A stretch of DNA of 64,000 bases from Deltaproteobacteria bacterium (GTDB lineage Bacteria > Desulfobacterota > Binatia > UBA12015), in NCBI GenBank assembly GCA_016874795.1, contig VGTG01000009.1:1-64000 (forward strand), written 5' to 3'. Positions 1 through 8,259 of the stretch are shown here, piece after piece. The notes under the pieces were generated by a model. It searched no databases and was not told the DNA's origin. It saw only the letters and a list, made by a program, of their open reading frames with translations. A program made the translations under genes and the position numbers. Numbering within the stretch: position 1 is the stretch's first letter; every line of letters starts with the position of its first letter.

Positions 1-1
1 G

Positions 2-928
2 CCGATCAATCCGCTCGAGCGACGGCCGATCCGCGAGCCGCTGCAGCTCGGAGTCCGCGCCCTCGACGCGCTCCTCACCTGCGGGCGCGGCCAGCGCATG
101 GGAATCTTCGCAGGCTCGGGCGTCGGGAAGAGCTCGCTCCTCGGCATGATCGCGCGCGCGACGCGTGCACAGGTGAACGTCGTCGCCTTGATCGGCGAGC
201 GCGGCCGCGAGGTGCGCGAGTTCATCGAGCGCGATCTCGGGCCCGAGGGCCTCGCCCGTTCCGTCGTCGTCGTCGCGACGTCGGACCAGCCGCCGCTCGT
301 CCGCATCCGCGGCGCCTTTCTCGCCACCGCGGTCGCCGAGTTCTTCCGCGATCGCAGGATGGACGTGATGCTGATGATGGACTCGCTCACGCGCCTCGCG
401 ATGGCGCAGCGCGAGGTCGGGCTGTCCATCGGCGAGCCTCCTTCGGCGCGCGGCTACACGCCTTCGGTCTTCACCCTGCTCCCGAAGCTGCTCGAGCGCG
501 CCGGCGCCACCGAGAAGGGCAGCATCACCGGGTTGTACACGGTGCTCGTCGACGGCGACGACATGAACGAGCCGATCGCGGACGCGACGCGCGGCCTTCT
601 CGACGGCCACGTCGTTCTCTCGCGCGCTCTCGCAGACGAGGGGCACTTCCCGTCGATCGACGTCCTGCGCAGCATCTCGCGGCTGATGAACGACATCGTC
701 TCGCCCGAGCAACGCGCCGCGGCCCAGCGCCTGCGCGGCTGGCTCGCGACGTACCGAGACACGGAAGACCTCATCCACATCGGCGCCTACACGGCCGGCA
801 CCAACCCGCAGATCGACGAGGCCATCGCGCGCCGGAACCACATCGCGACGTTTCTTCGCCAGGGCCTCGACGAGCGGCCCAGCGCCAATGAAAGCGTCGC
901 GATGCTCGACTCGCTGACGGGAGCCTGA
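2..928 (+). CDS. fliI: Flagellar export ATPase FliI (5' end outside window)
   Basis: Cytoplasmic ATPase of the flagellar type III export apparatus; with FliH and FliJ it delivers substrates to the FlhAB gate. The frame is already open at base 2 and begins with the conserved PINPLERRPIREPL stretch, so only roughly the N-terminal third is missing. Visible motifs are the Walker A loop GSGVGKSS just after the internal ATG at 98, a Walker B-like hydrophobic strand ending in MMDSLTRLAMAQREVGL, and the catalytic-domain segment PPSARGYTPSVF. The C-terminal helical domain ends at a TGA two bases before fliJ, as expected for a fliI-fliJ operon. F1-beta and type III secretion homologues (SctN) are related, but the flagellar neighbours decide the assignment. 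Confidence 0.97.
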   Translation, partial: PINPLERRPIREPLQLGVRALDALLTCGRGQRMGIFAGSGVGKSSLLGMIARATRAQVNVVALIGERGREVREFIERDLGPEGLARSVVVVATSDQPPLVRIRGAFLATAVAEFFRDRRMDVMLMMDSLTRLAMAQREVGLSIGEPPSARGYTPSVFTLLPKLLERAGATEKGSITGLYTVLVDGDDMNEPIADATRGLLDGHVVLSRALADEGHFPSIDVLRSISRLMNDIVSPEQRAAAQRLRGWLATYRDTEDLIHIGAYTAGTNPQIDEAIARRNHIATFLRQGLDERPSANESVAMLDSLTGA

Positions 929-930
929 GC

Positions 931-1389
931 ATGCAGCCGTTCCGACTCGCCCGCGTCCTCCGCCTTCGCTCTCGCATGCGGCACCTTCGCCAGCTCGAAG
1001 CGGCACGCATCCGCTGGGAGCAGCAGCGCACCGCCGACCGGTGCACCGAGCTGCACGACGAGCGCGCCGACGTGCTCGCACGCGCCACGACGACCGTCGC
1101 CGGCGGAGTGGAAGGCGCGGTGTTCGGATTGCTGCGAAGCTACGACGACGTGCTGTACGAGCGGGAGACGACGGCGAAGTCCGAGCTCGCCCAGCTGGCA
1201 GTGCTCCTCGAAGGGAAGCGCACCGAGATCGCCCACGAGCGCCGCGAGGAGCGCAAGCTCGAGCACCTGGCGCAGCAACATCGCGCAAAGCTCGAGGCGG
1301 CAGCGGCGACCGAAGCCGAGCGGCTGATCGACGAGCTCGCGCTGGCACGACACGTACGAGACGGCGCGGAGGGCAAAGGTGGACGCTGA
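931..1389 (+). CDS. fliJ: Flagellar export protein FliJ
   Basis: A 152-residue, almost entirely alpha-helical, highly charged protein starting two bases after fliI. FliJ is the stalk-like coiled-coil component of the export ATPase complex; it is inserted in the FliI hexamer and contacts FlhA. The N-terminal pattern (MQPFRLARVLRLRSRMRHLRQ) is typical of the family, and heptad-like Leu/Ala spacing continues to the end. FliJ sequences diverge strongly, so the call rests on length, coiled-coil composition and position directly after fliI. Its last 11 bases overlap the GTG start of the next gene, implying translational coupling. Confidence 0.85.
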   Translation: MQPFRLARVLRLRSRMRHLRQLEAARIRWEQQRTADRCTELHDERADVLARATTTVAGGVEGAVFGLLRSYDDVLYERETTAKSELAQLAVLLEGKRTEIAHERREERKLEHLAQQHRAKLEAAAATEAERLIDELALARHVRDGAEGKGGR

Positions 1390-2071
1390 GGAGAGAACGG
1401 CTCGCTCGAACGAGCTCGAAACGGCCGCGCGTCGAGCAAAGAGATGGAACCGGGTAAAGTGGACCCTCGCGGTCGCCCTCGGGGCCAAGGTGCTGCTGCT
1501 CGCGGTCGTGCTCGTGCCGCCGAACGCGGGACGCGGGTCCGCGATCGCCCAGGAGGGCGCCGTCTCCGGTTCTCCCGCCACGCTGCCCGCCACCTCGCCG
1601 ACGAGCGCCACCGCGACGGGAGGCGCCGCCGCCCCTGCCCCGTCGGATCCGAACGACGTCACCGCCCTTCTCGACGCCGTCGGCCGGCGTCAGACCGAGC
1701 TCGACGAGCGCGAGCGCACTCTCGCGGCTCGCGACGAGACACTCGCTCTCTACGATCGCGACGTGACGGAGAAGATCGCGCGGCTCGAGGAGCTCGCTCG
1801 CAAGCTGAAGGAGGAGACGCGGCGCGTGCGGGCCGAGTCGGACCAGGCGGCGCAATCGCTCGCGAAGGTCTATGGCGCGATGAAGCCGGCCGCGGCGGCG
1901 CCTCTCCTCGACGAGCTCGACGAAGCCACGGCGCTCCGCATCCTGACCCAGATGAAGGAGAAGCAGGTCGGCGAGGTCCTGCCGCTCATGAACCGGGCCC
2001 GCGCGGTCGTGCTCACGCGCTCCCTCGCCGGGCGCGTGATGCCGCCGAAGCCCGACGCGCCACGCGGGTAG
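1379..2071 (+). CDS. MotE-like membrane coiled-coil protein with MgtE-N-like domain
   Basis: A 230-residue protein with a GTG start overlapping the fliJ end. Layout: charged N-terminus, one membrane helix at about residues 27-48, a Pro/Ala/Thr-rich periplasmic spacer, a coiled coil at about 100-160, and a C-terminal domain of about 55 residues (KVYGAMKPAAAAPLLDEL... LRILTQMKEKQVGEVL) resembling the MgtE intracellular N-terminal repeat, which is also related to FliG. Proteins with this layout sit between fliJ and fliK in many flagellar operons and are called MotE or FlbB-like. In rhizobia MotE helps place a motor protein; in spirochaetes FlbB is a motor collar base. A motor-associated scaffold is an inference from the family. 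Confidence 0.72.
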   Translation: MDAEERTARSNELETAARRAKRWNRVKWTLAVALGAKVLLLAVVLVPPNAGRGSAIAQEGAVSGSPATLPATSPTSATATGGAAAPAPSDPNDVTALLDAVGRRQTELDERERTLAARDETLALYDRDVTEKIARLEELARKLKEETRRVRAESDQAAQSLAKVYGAMKPAAAAPLLDELDEATALRILTQMKEKQVGEVLPLMNRARAVVLTRSLAGRVMPPKPDAPRG

Positions 2072-2079
2072 GTTCTTCC
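2067..2079 (+). promoter_or_regulatory. Enhancer-like dyad upstream of fliK
   Basis: GGTAGGTTCTTCC matches the 13-bp dyad GGCAG-N3-CTGCC found near other sigma-54 promoters in this window with two changes, and differs from the second flgF site GGCAGGTTCTGCC at only two positions. It overlaps the last bases of the motE-like gene, and its centre is about 116 bp upstream of the -24 element of the fliK promoter. A binding site for a sigma-54 activator is an inference. Confidence 0.45.
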
Positions 2080-2186
2080 CAGGACGGGAGCTTCCTTCCG
2101 CTCCCCGACGCTCGGCGCCTGCGCGAGCTCGCGGCGATCAACCGGGAATCGCTGCGAAATCGCCGCCGCACCGCGCGCCCGGCGGA

Positions 2187-2202
2187 CGGCACCCCGTTTG
2201 CA
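2187..2202 (+). promoter_or_regulatory. Sigma-54 promoter for fliK-flgD-flgE
   Basis: CGGCACCCCGTTTGCA fits the sigma-54 consensus TGGCACG-N4-TTGCW, with GG at 2188-2189 and GC at 2200-2201 separated by exactly 10 bases. The predicted transcription start is near 2213, six bases before the fliK ATG at 2219. Longer upstream readings of fliK (for example from the TTG at 2198) would lie inside the promoter and are rejected. Confidence 0.72.
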
Positions 2203-2218
2203 ATGTGCTCCCACGCCC

Positions 2219-3775
2219 ATGCGTGTACGAGCGATTGCCGCCGCGCCGGTGGCCGGCGCGCCCGCGGTGCGGGAGCCGGCCGGGGAAGGCGAAGCCGGCG
2301 AGGCCCCTCCGGGAACGACGTTCCTCGAGCTCGTCGCGTTCCTGGACCTCTTGCGCCGGCCGTCTGCCGAGGAAGGCGCGCAGGGGAGCATCGCCACGCT
2401 CGACGGAGCGATCGCGAACGTTGCGACACCGGAGTCCGCCGCGACGGTCGTGCCTTCACCCGACATCGCGGTAGCCGCCGACCAGAGCGCAACGGGCGCC
2501 GCCGGCCGCAGTCCAGCGGGAGCCGCGGGGCAGGTTCCGACCGGAGCCGCGGGACAGAGCCCGACGGCAATCGCGGGACAAAGCCCGGCGGCAACCGCGG
2601 GACAAAGCCCGGCGGCAACCGTGGGACAAAGCCCGGCGAGAGCTGGCGCGACCTCCGCGCCGTCGGACGGCGCCGAGCCGCCGATCGCCGGATCGGCTCC
2701 GGTCGTGCCGACGAACGTCGACGAGCCGGCGACGCGCACGACCGCTCACGCGGCGCGCGCGGCGGCGGGCTCGGCGACCTCTCGCGCACCCGCCTCGCCC
2801 GTCCCGTCCGCAAACGAGAGCGCTGCGCCGGCGGCGACGCGCTCGGAAACTCCGCCGATCGACGACGACGCGGCGACATCTTCCAAGGAAAAACGTGCAT
2901 CAGGGCACGCTGCATCGGATGCGGTGCCGGACACGCCGGCCGAGAGCACGTCTCTTCCGGAGAAAGCGCGCGTCGCCGACGTGCCCGGGAGCGACGGAGG
3001 GGCTGCCCGCTCGGATGCTTCACCGACGGAGGAGCACACCGCGACCGTCGGGAACGTCGCGAGCAGCGACGCCACCGGATCCGAGCGCGACGACGCTCCC
3101 GAGAAGGCGTCGCCCACCGGGGAGCGGACTCCCTCCGCGAGCGCCGCGAGCGCCGGCCGTACGCCCGCTTCACCGGCGAGCGCGACGGATGCGGCGACGA
3201 CGCGCGGCGACGCGTCCTTCGACACACGGCTCGAAGTGTCGGCCCGCACCGAAGCGCTCGAGCCGTCCGATCGCCACGTCCGCTCGAACGAGACGAACCG
3301 CTACGAGGCCGCTTCGCAGCGCACGAGCACGTGGCGCGCCGCCGCGACCCCGAGCGGCACGGCCGAGCTGCCGAGCTGGATCGAGCGCGTCTCGGCGACG
3401 AGGCACGCGCTCGAGCGCGGCAGCAGCGTCATCCACTTCGAGCTTGAGCCGCGCGATCTCGGTCGCATCGAGGTTCGCCTGAGCTTCGGGCGCGAGGGAC
3501 TGCACGCGCGGATCCACGCCGAGCACGAGGACGCGCGCACGCTGATCGCGAACCAGCAGCCCGCGCTCGCGGCCTCGCTCGAGCGCAACGAGGTCCGTCT
3601 CGCGAGCTTTCTCGTCGACCTCGGCCTGTCGAGCGACGACCGGCAGAGATCCCGACATCCACTGGAAGACGAATTCCTCCTCGGCTCGTCGCTTCTCGCC
3701 GGTGAGGCGGAAAGCGCGGACGAGCCCGAGCTCCACGTCGCACCGCTCGCCCGACTTCTCAGCGTGAGGGCCTGA
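2219..3775 (+). CDS. fliK: Flagellar hook-length control protein FliK
   Basis: A 518-residue molecular ruler secreted through the export gate; it switches FlhB from hook to filament substrates. The first 380 or so residues are low-complexity Ala/Pro/Ser/Thr/Gly sequence, including six 8-residue repeats (GQSPAATA type). The C-terminal domain at about 385-490 carries the conserved Flg_hook signature (FELEPRDLGRIEVRLSF, then LIANQQPALAASLERNEVRL). The ATG at 2219 is chosen because the sigma-54 promoter ends 17 bases upstream. There is no clear ribosome-binding site, consistent with a very short leader. FlgD and FlgE, the hook cap and hook subunits whose assembly it measures, follow in the same operon. 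Confidence 0.93.
   Translation: MRVRAIAAAPVAGAPAVREPAGEGEAGEAPPGTTFLELVAFLDLLRRPSAEEGAQGSIATLDGAIANVATPESAATVVPSPDIAVAADQSATGAAGRSPAGAAGQVPTGAAGQSPTAIAGQSPAATAGQSPAATVGQSPARAGATSAPSDGAEPPIAGSAPVVPTNVDEPATRTTAHAARAAAGSATSRAPASPVPSANESAAPAATRSETPPIDDDAATSSKEKRASGHAASDAVPDTPAESTSLPEKARVADVPGSDGGAARSDASPTEEHTATVGNVASSDATGSERDDAPEKASPTGERTPSASAASAGRTPASPASATDAATTRGDASFDTRLEVSARTEALEPSDRHVRSNETNRYEAASQRTSTWRAAATPSGTAELPSWIERVSATRHALERGSSVIHFELEPRDLGRIEVRLSFGREGLHARIHAEHEDARTLIANQQPALAASLERNEVRLASFLVDLGLSSDDRQRSRHPLEDEFLLGSSLLAGEAESADEPELHVAPLARLLSVRA
2504..2647 (+). repeat. Six tandem 24-bp repeats inside fliK
   Basis: In-frame 24-bp units encode the octapeptides GRSPAGAA, GQVPTGAA, GQSPTAIA, GQSPAATA, GQSPAATV and GQSPARAG. 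The fourth and fifth units are nearly identical at the DNA level, which suggests recent duplication. They lie in the disordered ruler part of FliK, so changes in copy number would alter ruler length without breaking the frame. Confidence 0.9.
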
Positions 3776-3780
3776 GTCCG

Positions 3781-4485
3781 ATGATCTCCCCTGCTCTCGC
3801 CGCCTCGGCGGCTTCGACGGCTCTCGACGTCGTCTCTTCGCTGACGAGCGATTCGGCCGCCGATCGCAACGACGTGATCGGCCAGCAGGAGTTCCTGACC
3901 CTGCTCGTCACGCAGCTGCAGAACCAGGATCCGCTGAACCCGCTCGACAGCGCCGACTTCTCCGCCCAGCTCGCGCAGTTCTCGAGCCTCGAGCAGCTCA
4001 TGCAGATCAATCAGCGGCTCGAGAACCTGGGGGAGGACGGCTCGAGCGGCCCGATCGATCCCGTCGCTCTCCTCGGTCGCGAGGTGACCGCCGTCGGCTC
4101 GTCGGTCGCGGTCGAGTCGGGCGTGGCCTCCGGGCTCGCCTATACGCTCGAGACGGCGGGACAGGTTTCGATCGAGATCAGCGACGCGGAAGGAAACGTC
4201 GTCAAGAGCGCGGTGCTCGGCTCGCAGAGCGCCGGCGAGCAGCGGCTCGATCTCGCGCGAGTTCCCGCGATCGGCGCGCTGGCCGACGGCGTCTACTCCG
4301 TCCGGCTGACCGTGCAAGGCGCCGACGGCGGCACGAAGGAGATCGCGACGCGCGTCGAGGGCCTCGTCACGGGTGTCGATCTCGACGGCACCTCACCCGT
4401 GCTGCGGATCGGCCCGCTCGAGATCCCTCTCACCGACGTTCGCGAGGTGCGCCGTCCCACCGCCGGCGATTCGAACGACGCATAG
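3781..4485 (+). CDS. flgD: Flagellar hook-capping protein FlgD
   Basis: A 234-residue scaffold that caps the growing hook and lets FlgE subunits polymerise. The N-terminal region contains the FlgD signature around QQEFLTLLVTQLQNQDPLNPLDSADFSAQLAQFSSLEQL (residues about 37-75), needed for export and capping. The rest is the Ig/tudor-like part, with the recognisable LLGREVTAVGSSV segment near residue 95 and beta-rich sequence ending in LEIPLTDVREVR. It starts three bases after the fliK stop and precedes an unknown gene and flgE, the usual fliK-flgD-flgE order with one insertion. Confidence 0.95.
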   Translation: MISPALAASAASTALDVVSSLTSDSAADRNDVIGQQEFLTLLVTQLQNQDPLNPLDSADFSAQLAQFSSLEQLMQINQRLENLGEDGSSGPIDPVALLGREVTAVGSSVAVESGVASGLAYTLETAGQVSIEISDAEGNVVKSAVLGSQSAGEQRLDLARVPAIGALADGVYSVRLTVQGADGGTKEIATRVEGLVTGVDLDGTSPVLRIGPLEIPLTDVREVRRPTAGDSNDA

Positions 4486-4504
4486 AAACGGAAAAGGAAC
4501 GATC

Positions 4505-5224
4505 ATGGCCATCTCGGGAGACTTGTCGATCTCGCGCCGCAGCCTCTTCGCGGCTCGGGAGGCACGCGACGATCGCGATGCTCGCGTCACCGTCGGTCGC
4601 ACGATCGAGCGCGACCGCGAGGGGCAGGCGCAGGAGCGCTCGGAGTTCTCCGGGCTCGTCACGCCGAGAACCGGCGAGGAGTCGTCGGCCGCAGGACGTC
4701 CTTCGGGCTCGTCGGGCAACGCCTCGTCCGACGTCGAAGAGGGCTGGTACGTGCGCCTGCAGGAAGCGATGGCGGCACCTCCTGCTCCCGAGCCTTCGCC
4801 GGATCGTCCGCCTCCCGCGAAGGAGTGGTCGCCCGCCTACGATCCGCGCGGCGGCCCGATCTGGGACGAGGAGCGCGGCAACTGGGTCCAGCTCTTCTAC
4901 GACGTCAACTGGGGCTCGCAGGACGAAGGCTACGGCCCCGGAATGCGCGTCTACACGCTCAATCAATACGGCGGCACGGGGCACACGCCGCCGGTTCGCC
5001 CCGACTACGTCGACGACCACGAGCCTGCGGGTCCGCCCGACGGCCCCTCGGTGCAGGAGCAGAGGTTCCAGGCGCTCGCCGAAGGCAACGCGTGGACGGA
5101 GGGCAGCATCGAGCTGTCGCATTCCGACCTCGAGAGGTGGGCGTCGAATCCGTACGTCCAGGCGAAATACGAACGCTGGCTCGCCGAATCGGGTGAGTCT
5201 GACGGTAACGGCTCGGCAGTCTAG
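4505..5224 (+). CDS. Unknown protein with hook/HAP-like N-terminal sequence
   Basis: A 239-residue protein between flgD and flgE that I do not recognise. The ATG at 4505 follows a GGAAAAGGAA ribosome-binding site. The first 20 residues (MAISGDLSISRRSLFAARE) closely resemble the starts of FlgE (MAILGALSIARSGLIATGE) and FlgK (MAILDLLSIGRSSLLAHQR), and the similarity to flgE extends to the DNA and the sequence just before the ATG. The remainder is unrelated to axial proteins: charged and Pro-rich to about 110, then a Trp/Tyr-rich segment (PIWDEERGNWVQLFYDVNWG) and an acidic end. FlgE and FlgK N-termini carry export signals, so export through the flagellar gate is a reasonable inference. Its function is unknown; it could be a hook-associated accessory or assembly protein. 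Confidence 0.75.
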   Translation: MAISGDLSISRRSLFAAREARDDRDARVTVGRTIERDREGQAQERSEFSGLVTPRTGEESSAAGRPSGSSGNASSDVEEGWYVRLQEAMAAPPAPEPSPDRPPPAKEWSPAYDPRGGPIWDEERGNWVQLFYDVNWGSQDEGYGPGMRVYTLNQYGGTGHTPPVRPDYVDDHEPAGPPDGPSVQEQRFQALAEGNAWTEGSIELSHSDLERWASNPYVQAKYERWLAESGESDGNGSAV

Positions 5225-5244
5225 GAACGGGAAGGAATACAGCC

Positions 5245-6519
5245 ATGGCCATTCTGGGAGCATTGTCCATCGCCCGTAGCGGTCTCATCGCCACCGGCGA
5301 AGCGCTCGGCGTGACGAGCAACAACATCGCGAACGTCAACACCATCGCGTTCAAGGGAAGTCGCTCGGAGTTCGCCGACCTGTTCGCCGGCGGCGTCGGC
5401 GGCGAGGTCGGGCTGGGCACGCGCCTCTCGGGCGTGAGCCCGAGCTTCACGCAGGGGAGCATCGAGGCGACCGGGCGCGCGACCGACATCGCGATCGAAG
5501 GAAACGGCTTCTTCGTCGTCCGGGGCCTCGACGGCCTCTTCTACACGCGTCAGGGGAACTTCAGCCTCAGCCTCGACGAGGTGCTGCAGACGCAGCAGGG
5601 ACAACAGCTCCAGGGCTTCGCCGTGGACGCCGCAGGCAACGCGATCGGCCCCCTCGTCGACATCGATTTCGGCGGCGCGGCGGGGGCGCCGTCTCCGACG
5701 ACGCGGATCGACTTCAAGAACAACCTCGATGCGGGCTCGCCGCTTCTCGGTGCGTTCGACGGCACCGATTACGAGTCCGCCTACGCGACGTCGAACGTGA
5801 CGACCTCGGTTCAGGTCCACGATTCGCTCGGTGAGGCGCACGAGCTGACGCTCTTCTTCACGCGCACGGGACCCAACGCCTGGTCGCTCGCCGTCGGCGT
5901 CGACGACGGCGAGCTCGGCGGCACTCCGGGCGACCTGAACATCATCGGCACGCAAGCGATCACCTTCAATACGGACGGCTCGCTCAGCGATCCGGTGCCC
6001 ACCGACCTCGCTGCGGTGACGTTCAGCGGCGCCGCGGCGCAGACGATCCAGCTCAACTTCGGCACGCCGAACACGACGCCGACACCCGGCGAGGGCCTCG
6101 ACGGGCTCACGCAGTTCGGCAGCGCTTCGAACGTCGCCGGCGTCTCGAACGGCTATGGCGCGGGCCAGCTCGCAGGGATCGAGCTCTCGGACGAAGGCCT
6201 CCTGACCGCGATCTTCGAGAACGGCCAGAGCCGTGCCCTCTTCCGGCTCGCGCTCGCGGACTTTGCCGCGCCGGAGGAGCTCTCGAGCCTGGGATCCGGG
6301 CTGTATCGAGAGACGTCCGCCTCGGGCGCGGCCGCGATCTCGACGGCGGGCACCGACGGGCTCGGCCGCATCGTCGGCCAAGCGGTCGAGCGCTCGAACG
6401 TCGATCTCGCGCAGGAGTTCGTCGACCTGATCTCGCTCCAGAGGAGCTTTCAGGCGAACGCGCGAGTGATCACGACGAGCGACGGCTTGCTCAACGACTT
6501 GATCAACATCGTCCGCTGA
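5245..6519 (+). CDS. flgE: Flagellar hook protein FlgE
   Basis: A 424-residue hook subunit exported by the flagellar gate and polymerised under the FlgD cap. The N-terminal D0/D1 segment contains the axial signature ALGVTSNNIANVNTIAFKGSRSEFADLF; the rod-hook motif ATDIAIEGNGFFVV occurs near residue 82. The middle is a beta-rich D2 domain, and the C-terminus has the matching SNVDLAQEFVDLISLQRSFQANARVITTSDGLL coiled-coil region. The start is the ATG at 5245, after GGGAAGGAA. The length is close to that of other hook proteins. It ends the fliK operon; the next gene, fliL, has its own promoter 130 bases downstream. Confidence 0.97.
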   Translation: MAILGALSIARSGLIATGEALGVTSNNIANVNTIAFKGSRSEFADLFAGGVGGEVGLGTRLSGVSPSFTQGSIEATGRATDIAIEGNGFFVVRGLDGLFYTRQGNFSLSLDEVLQTQQGQQLQGFAVDAAGNAIGPLVDIDFGGAAGAPSPTTRIDFKNNLDAGSPLLGAFDGTDYESAYATSNVTTSVQVHDSLGEAHELTLFFTRTGPNAWSLAVGVDDGELGGTPGDLNIIGTQAITFNTDGSLSDPVPTDLAAVTFSGAAAQTIQLNFGTPNTTPTPGEGLDGLTQFGSASNVAGVSNGYGAGQLAGIELSDEGLLTAIFENGQSRALFRLALADFAAPEELSSLGSGLYRETSASGAAAISTAGTDGLGRIVGQAVERSNVDLAQEFVDLISLQRSFQANARVITTSDGLLNDLINIVR

Positions 6520-6561
6520 TTCGTCAGACTCCTGACAGCACTGTCGCGGTTCCTGAACGGC

Positions 6562-6574
6562 GGCAGAATCTTCC
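6562..6574 (+). promoter_or_regulatory. Enhancer-like dyad upstream of fliL
   Basis: GGCAGAATCTTCC matches the shared dyad GGCAG-N3-CTGCC except for one base in the right arm. Its centre is about 85 bp before the -24 GG of the fliL sigma-54 promoter, a normal distance for an activator site acting by DNA looping. Preceded at about 6524-6537 by a short GTCAG-ACTC-CTGAC hairpin of unknown meaning. Confidence 0.5.
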
Positions 6575-6650
6575 CCGTGTCGTGAGCGCGACTTTCGTCG
6601 CGAAATCGCGGACGTCCGCTCGCAAAGGCGCGTGTGTCAGCCCCGCCTGG

Positions 6651-6666
6651 CGGCACATCCCTTGCT
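6651..6666 (+). promoter_or_regulatory. Sigma-54 promoter for the fliL-flhA-fliA operon
   Basis: CGGCACATCCCTTGCT fits TGGCACG-N4-TTGCW, with GG at 6652-6653, GC at 6664-6665 and the required 10-base gap. The predicted start near 6677 leaves a 48-base leader with a GGGGGAG ribosome-binding site before fliL. This promoter probably serves the whole tightly packed run up to 17.1 kb. Confidence 0.75.
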
Positions 6667-6724
6667 CGAACGCAGCGAGCGCTCCGAGGCATCTGGAGCG
6701 GTCTCGTAAAAAGGGGGAGCCAGG

Positions 6725-7267
6725 ATGGCGACTGCAGCGGAAAGCGTTGACGGGGTCGAGGTTGCTGCGCCGGAGAGCAAGAAGAGCAAGAAGTCCCTGC
6801 TGCTGCTCCTCCTCCTGCTGCTTCTCCTCGTCGTCGTCGGGGCCGGCGCCGCAGCTTGGTTTCTTGGCTTGATCCCACACGGACAGGCCGGAGAAGCGGC
6901 TCCCGAGCATGCGGCTCCGGAAGCGGCTGCCGCCTCGGACCACGGTGCCAAACCGACGCACGGCCCCGACGTCGGCCCGATGCGCGCCCTCGAGCCGTTC
7001 GTCGCGAACCTCGCCGACCGGGAAAGCCGCTACCTGAAAATCACGCTCCAGGTCGAGTTCGCGGCCTCCGAGCCTCCGGCGTTCGATGCGCGGATGCCGC
7101 AAGTCCGCGACGTGATCCTGACGCTCATCACCAGCAAGACATTCGCGGACATCCGCACGCCCGAGGGCAAGGAGCGGATGCGCGAGGAGGTCATCGACCG
7201 CATCAATCACGTCGTGGGCCAGTCCACGGTCAAGTCGATCTACTTCACCGACTTCATCGTCCAGTAG
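6725..7267 (+). CDS. fliL: Flagellar basal body-associated protein FliL
   Basis: A 180-residue single-pass inner-membrane protein that surrounds stators and modulates torque. It has a short cytoplasmic tail with a lysine cluster, an unusually Leu-rich membrane helix at about 25-50 (eleven consecutive leucines), an Ala/Pro/His linker, and the periplasmic FliL domain from about 78 (MRALEPFVANLADRESRYLKITLQVEF) to the conserved end VIDRINHVVGQSTVKSIYFTDFIVQ. The start at 6725 follows GGGGGAGCCAGG. It is the first gene after a sigma-54 promoter and lies directly before fliM, as in most flagellar operons. Confidence 0.95.
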   Translation: MATAAESVDGVEVAAPESKKSKKSLLLLLLLLLLLVVVGAGAAAWFLGLIPHGQAGEAAPEHAAPEAAAASDHGAKPTHGPDVGPMRALEPFVANLADRESRYLKITLQVEFAASEPPAFDARMPQVRDVILTLITSKTFADIRTPEGKERMREEVIDRINHVVGQSTVKSIYFTDFIVQ

Positions 7268-7275
7268 CACGCGCC

Positions 7276-8259
7276 GTGGCGGATACGCTTTCCAAGGACG
7301 AAGTCGACGCCCTTCTGAAGGGCATGTCGGACGGCGACGTCGTGATGGACGGGGACGAAGCCTCGCCCGGAGTCGCGACGACCATCTCGCTCACCGCCGC
7401 GCAGGACGAGAGCCCGGCGCGACGATTCCCCGTGCTCTCGATCGTGCACGAGCGCTTCGCGCGCGGACTCGAGCAAACGCTCGGGACGATCTTCGAGAGC
7501 GATCCCGCGGTCGACCGGCGCGAGCTCTCGACGCTCGACTCCTCGACGCTGCGAAATCGCCTCGTGCCGGGCTCGTTGATGAGCCTCTTCAGCGCGGCGC
7601 CGCTCGTCGGTCAGGGACTCCTCCTGCTGCCTCCTCCGCTCGGCTGCGAGATGGTCGATCGCCTCTTCGGAGGGCCCGGTCGGGTTCCGCCGGAGCTCGC
7701 GGAGCGGCCGCTGTCGCCGATCGCCCTGCGCACCGTCGAAGGGATCGCCGCGCACATGCTGACCGCGTTCGCGGGAGCGTGGGCCTCTCTCCTGCGGCTC
7801 GAGACCAAGCTCGTGCGAAGCGAGTCGAACCCGATGCTGGTGACGTTCGATGCGGATGCCGAGTTCATCGTCTTCGAGACCGCGTGCGATCTCGGCAACG
7901 GCGACGCCTCGGTGCTGATCGCCCTCCCGCGGACCGGCCTCGAACCGCTCCGGGCGAAGATGAACGAGAACAAGCCGGCTCCGGCGCATCTCGATCGCAC
8001 GTGGCTCGATGCTCTCCGATCGGCCGTCGTTCAGACCGACGTGCTGCTGACGGCCGATCTCGGTCGCCTCGATCTCTCTGCGCGAGACGTCCTCGCGCTG
8101 CGCCCGGGCGACGTGCTCCACCTGCCGACCCGCGCCGAGGACGCGCTCGTCGTGCGGGTCGAGGGAACGCCGTTGCTCTCCGGGCTCGCGGGAGTGAGCC
8201 GAGGCAGGAATGCGGTGCGCGTCCTCGAGAGGGACGCCGACGTCGGCGTGGAGGGATGA
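7276..8259 (+). CDS. fliM: Flagellar motor switch protein FliM
   Basis: A 327-residue C-ring component that binds CheY-P and couples it to FliG and FliN. The GTG at 7276 is chosen because it is eight bases after the fliL stop and yields the normal N-terminus VADTLSKDEVDALLKGM; upstream in-frame sequence is fliL read in another frame. The middle domain is recognisable from LSIVHERFARGLEQTLGTIF and LLPPPLGCEMVDRLFGGPG, and the end has the SpoA-like domain (VQTDVLLTADLGRLDLSARDVLALRPGDVLHL). The N-terminus lacks the classical LSQxEIDALL spelling but keeps its pattern as LSKDEVDALL. It overlaps fliN by four bases. Confidence 0.96.
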   Translation: MADTLSKDEVDALLKGMSDGDVVMDGDEASPGVATTISLTAAQDESPARRFPVLSIVHERFARGLEQTLGTIFESDPAVDRRELSTLDSSTLRNRLVPGSLMSLFSAAPLVGQGLLLLPPPLGCEMVDRLFGGPGRVPPELAERPLSPIALRTVEGIAAHMLTAFAGAWASLLRLETKLVRSESNPMLVTFDADAEFIVFETACDLGNGDASVLIALPRTGLEPLRAKMNENKPAPAHLDRTWLDALRSAVVQTDVLLTADLGRLDLSARDVLALRPGDVLHLPTRAEDALVVRVEGTPLLSGLAGVSRGRNAVRVLERDADVGVEG

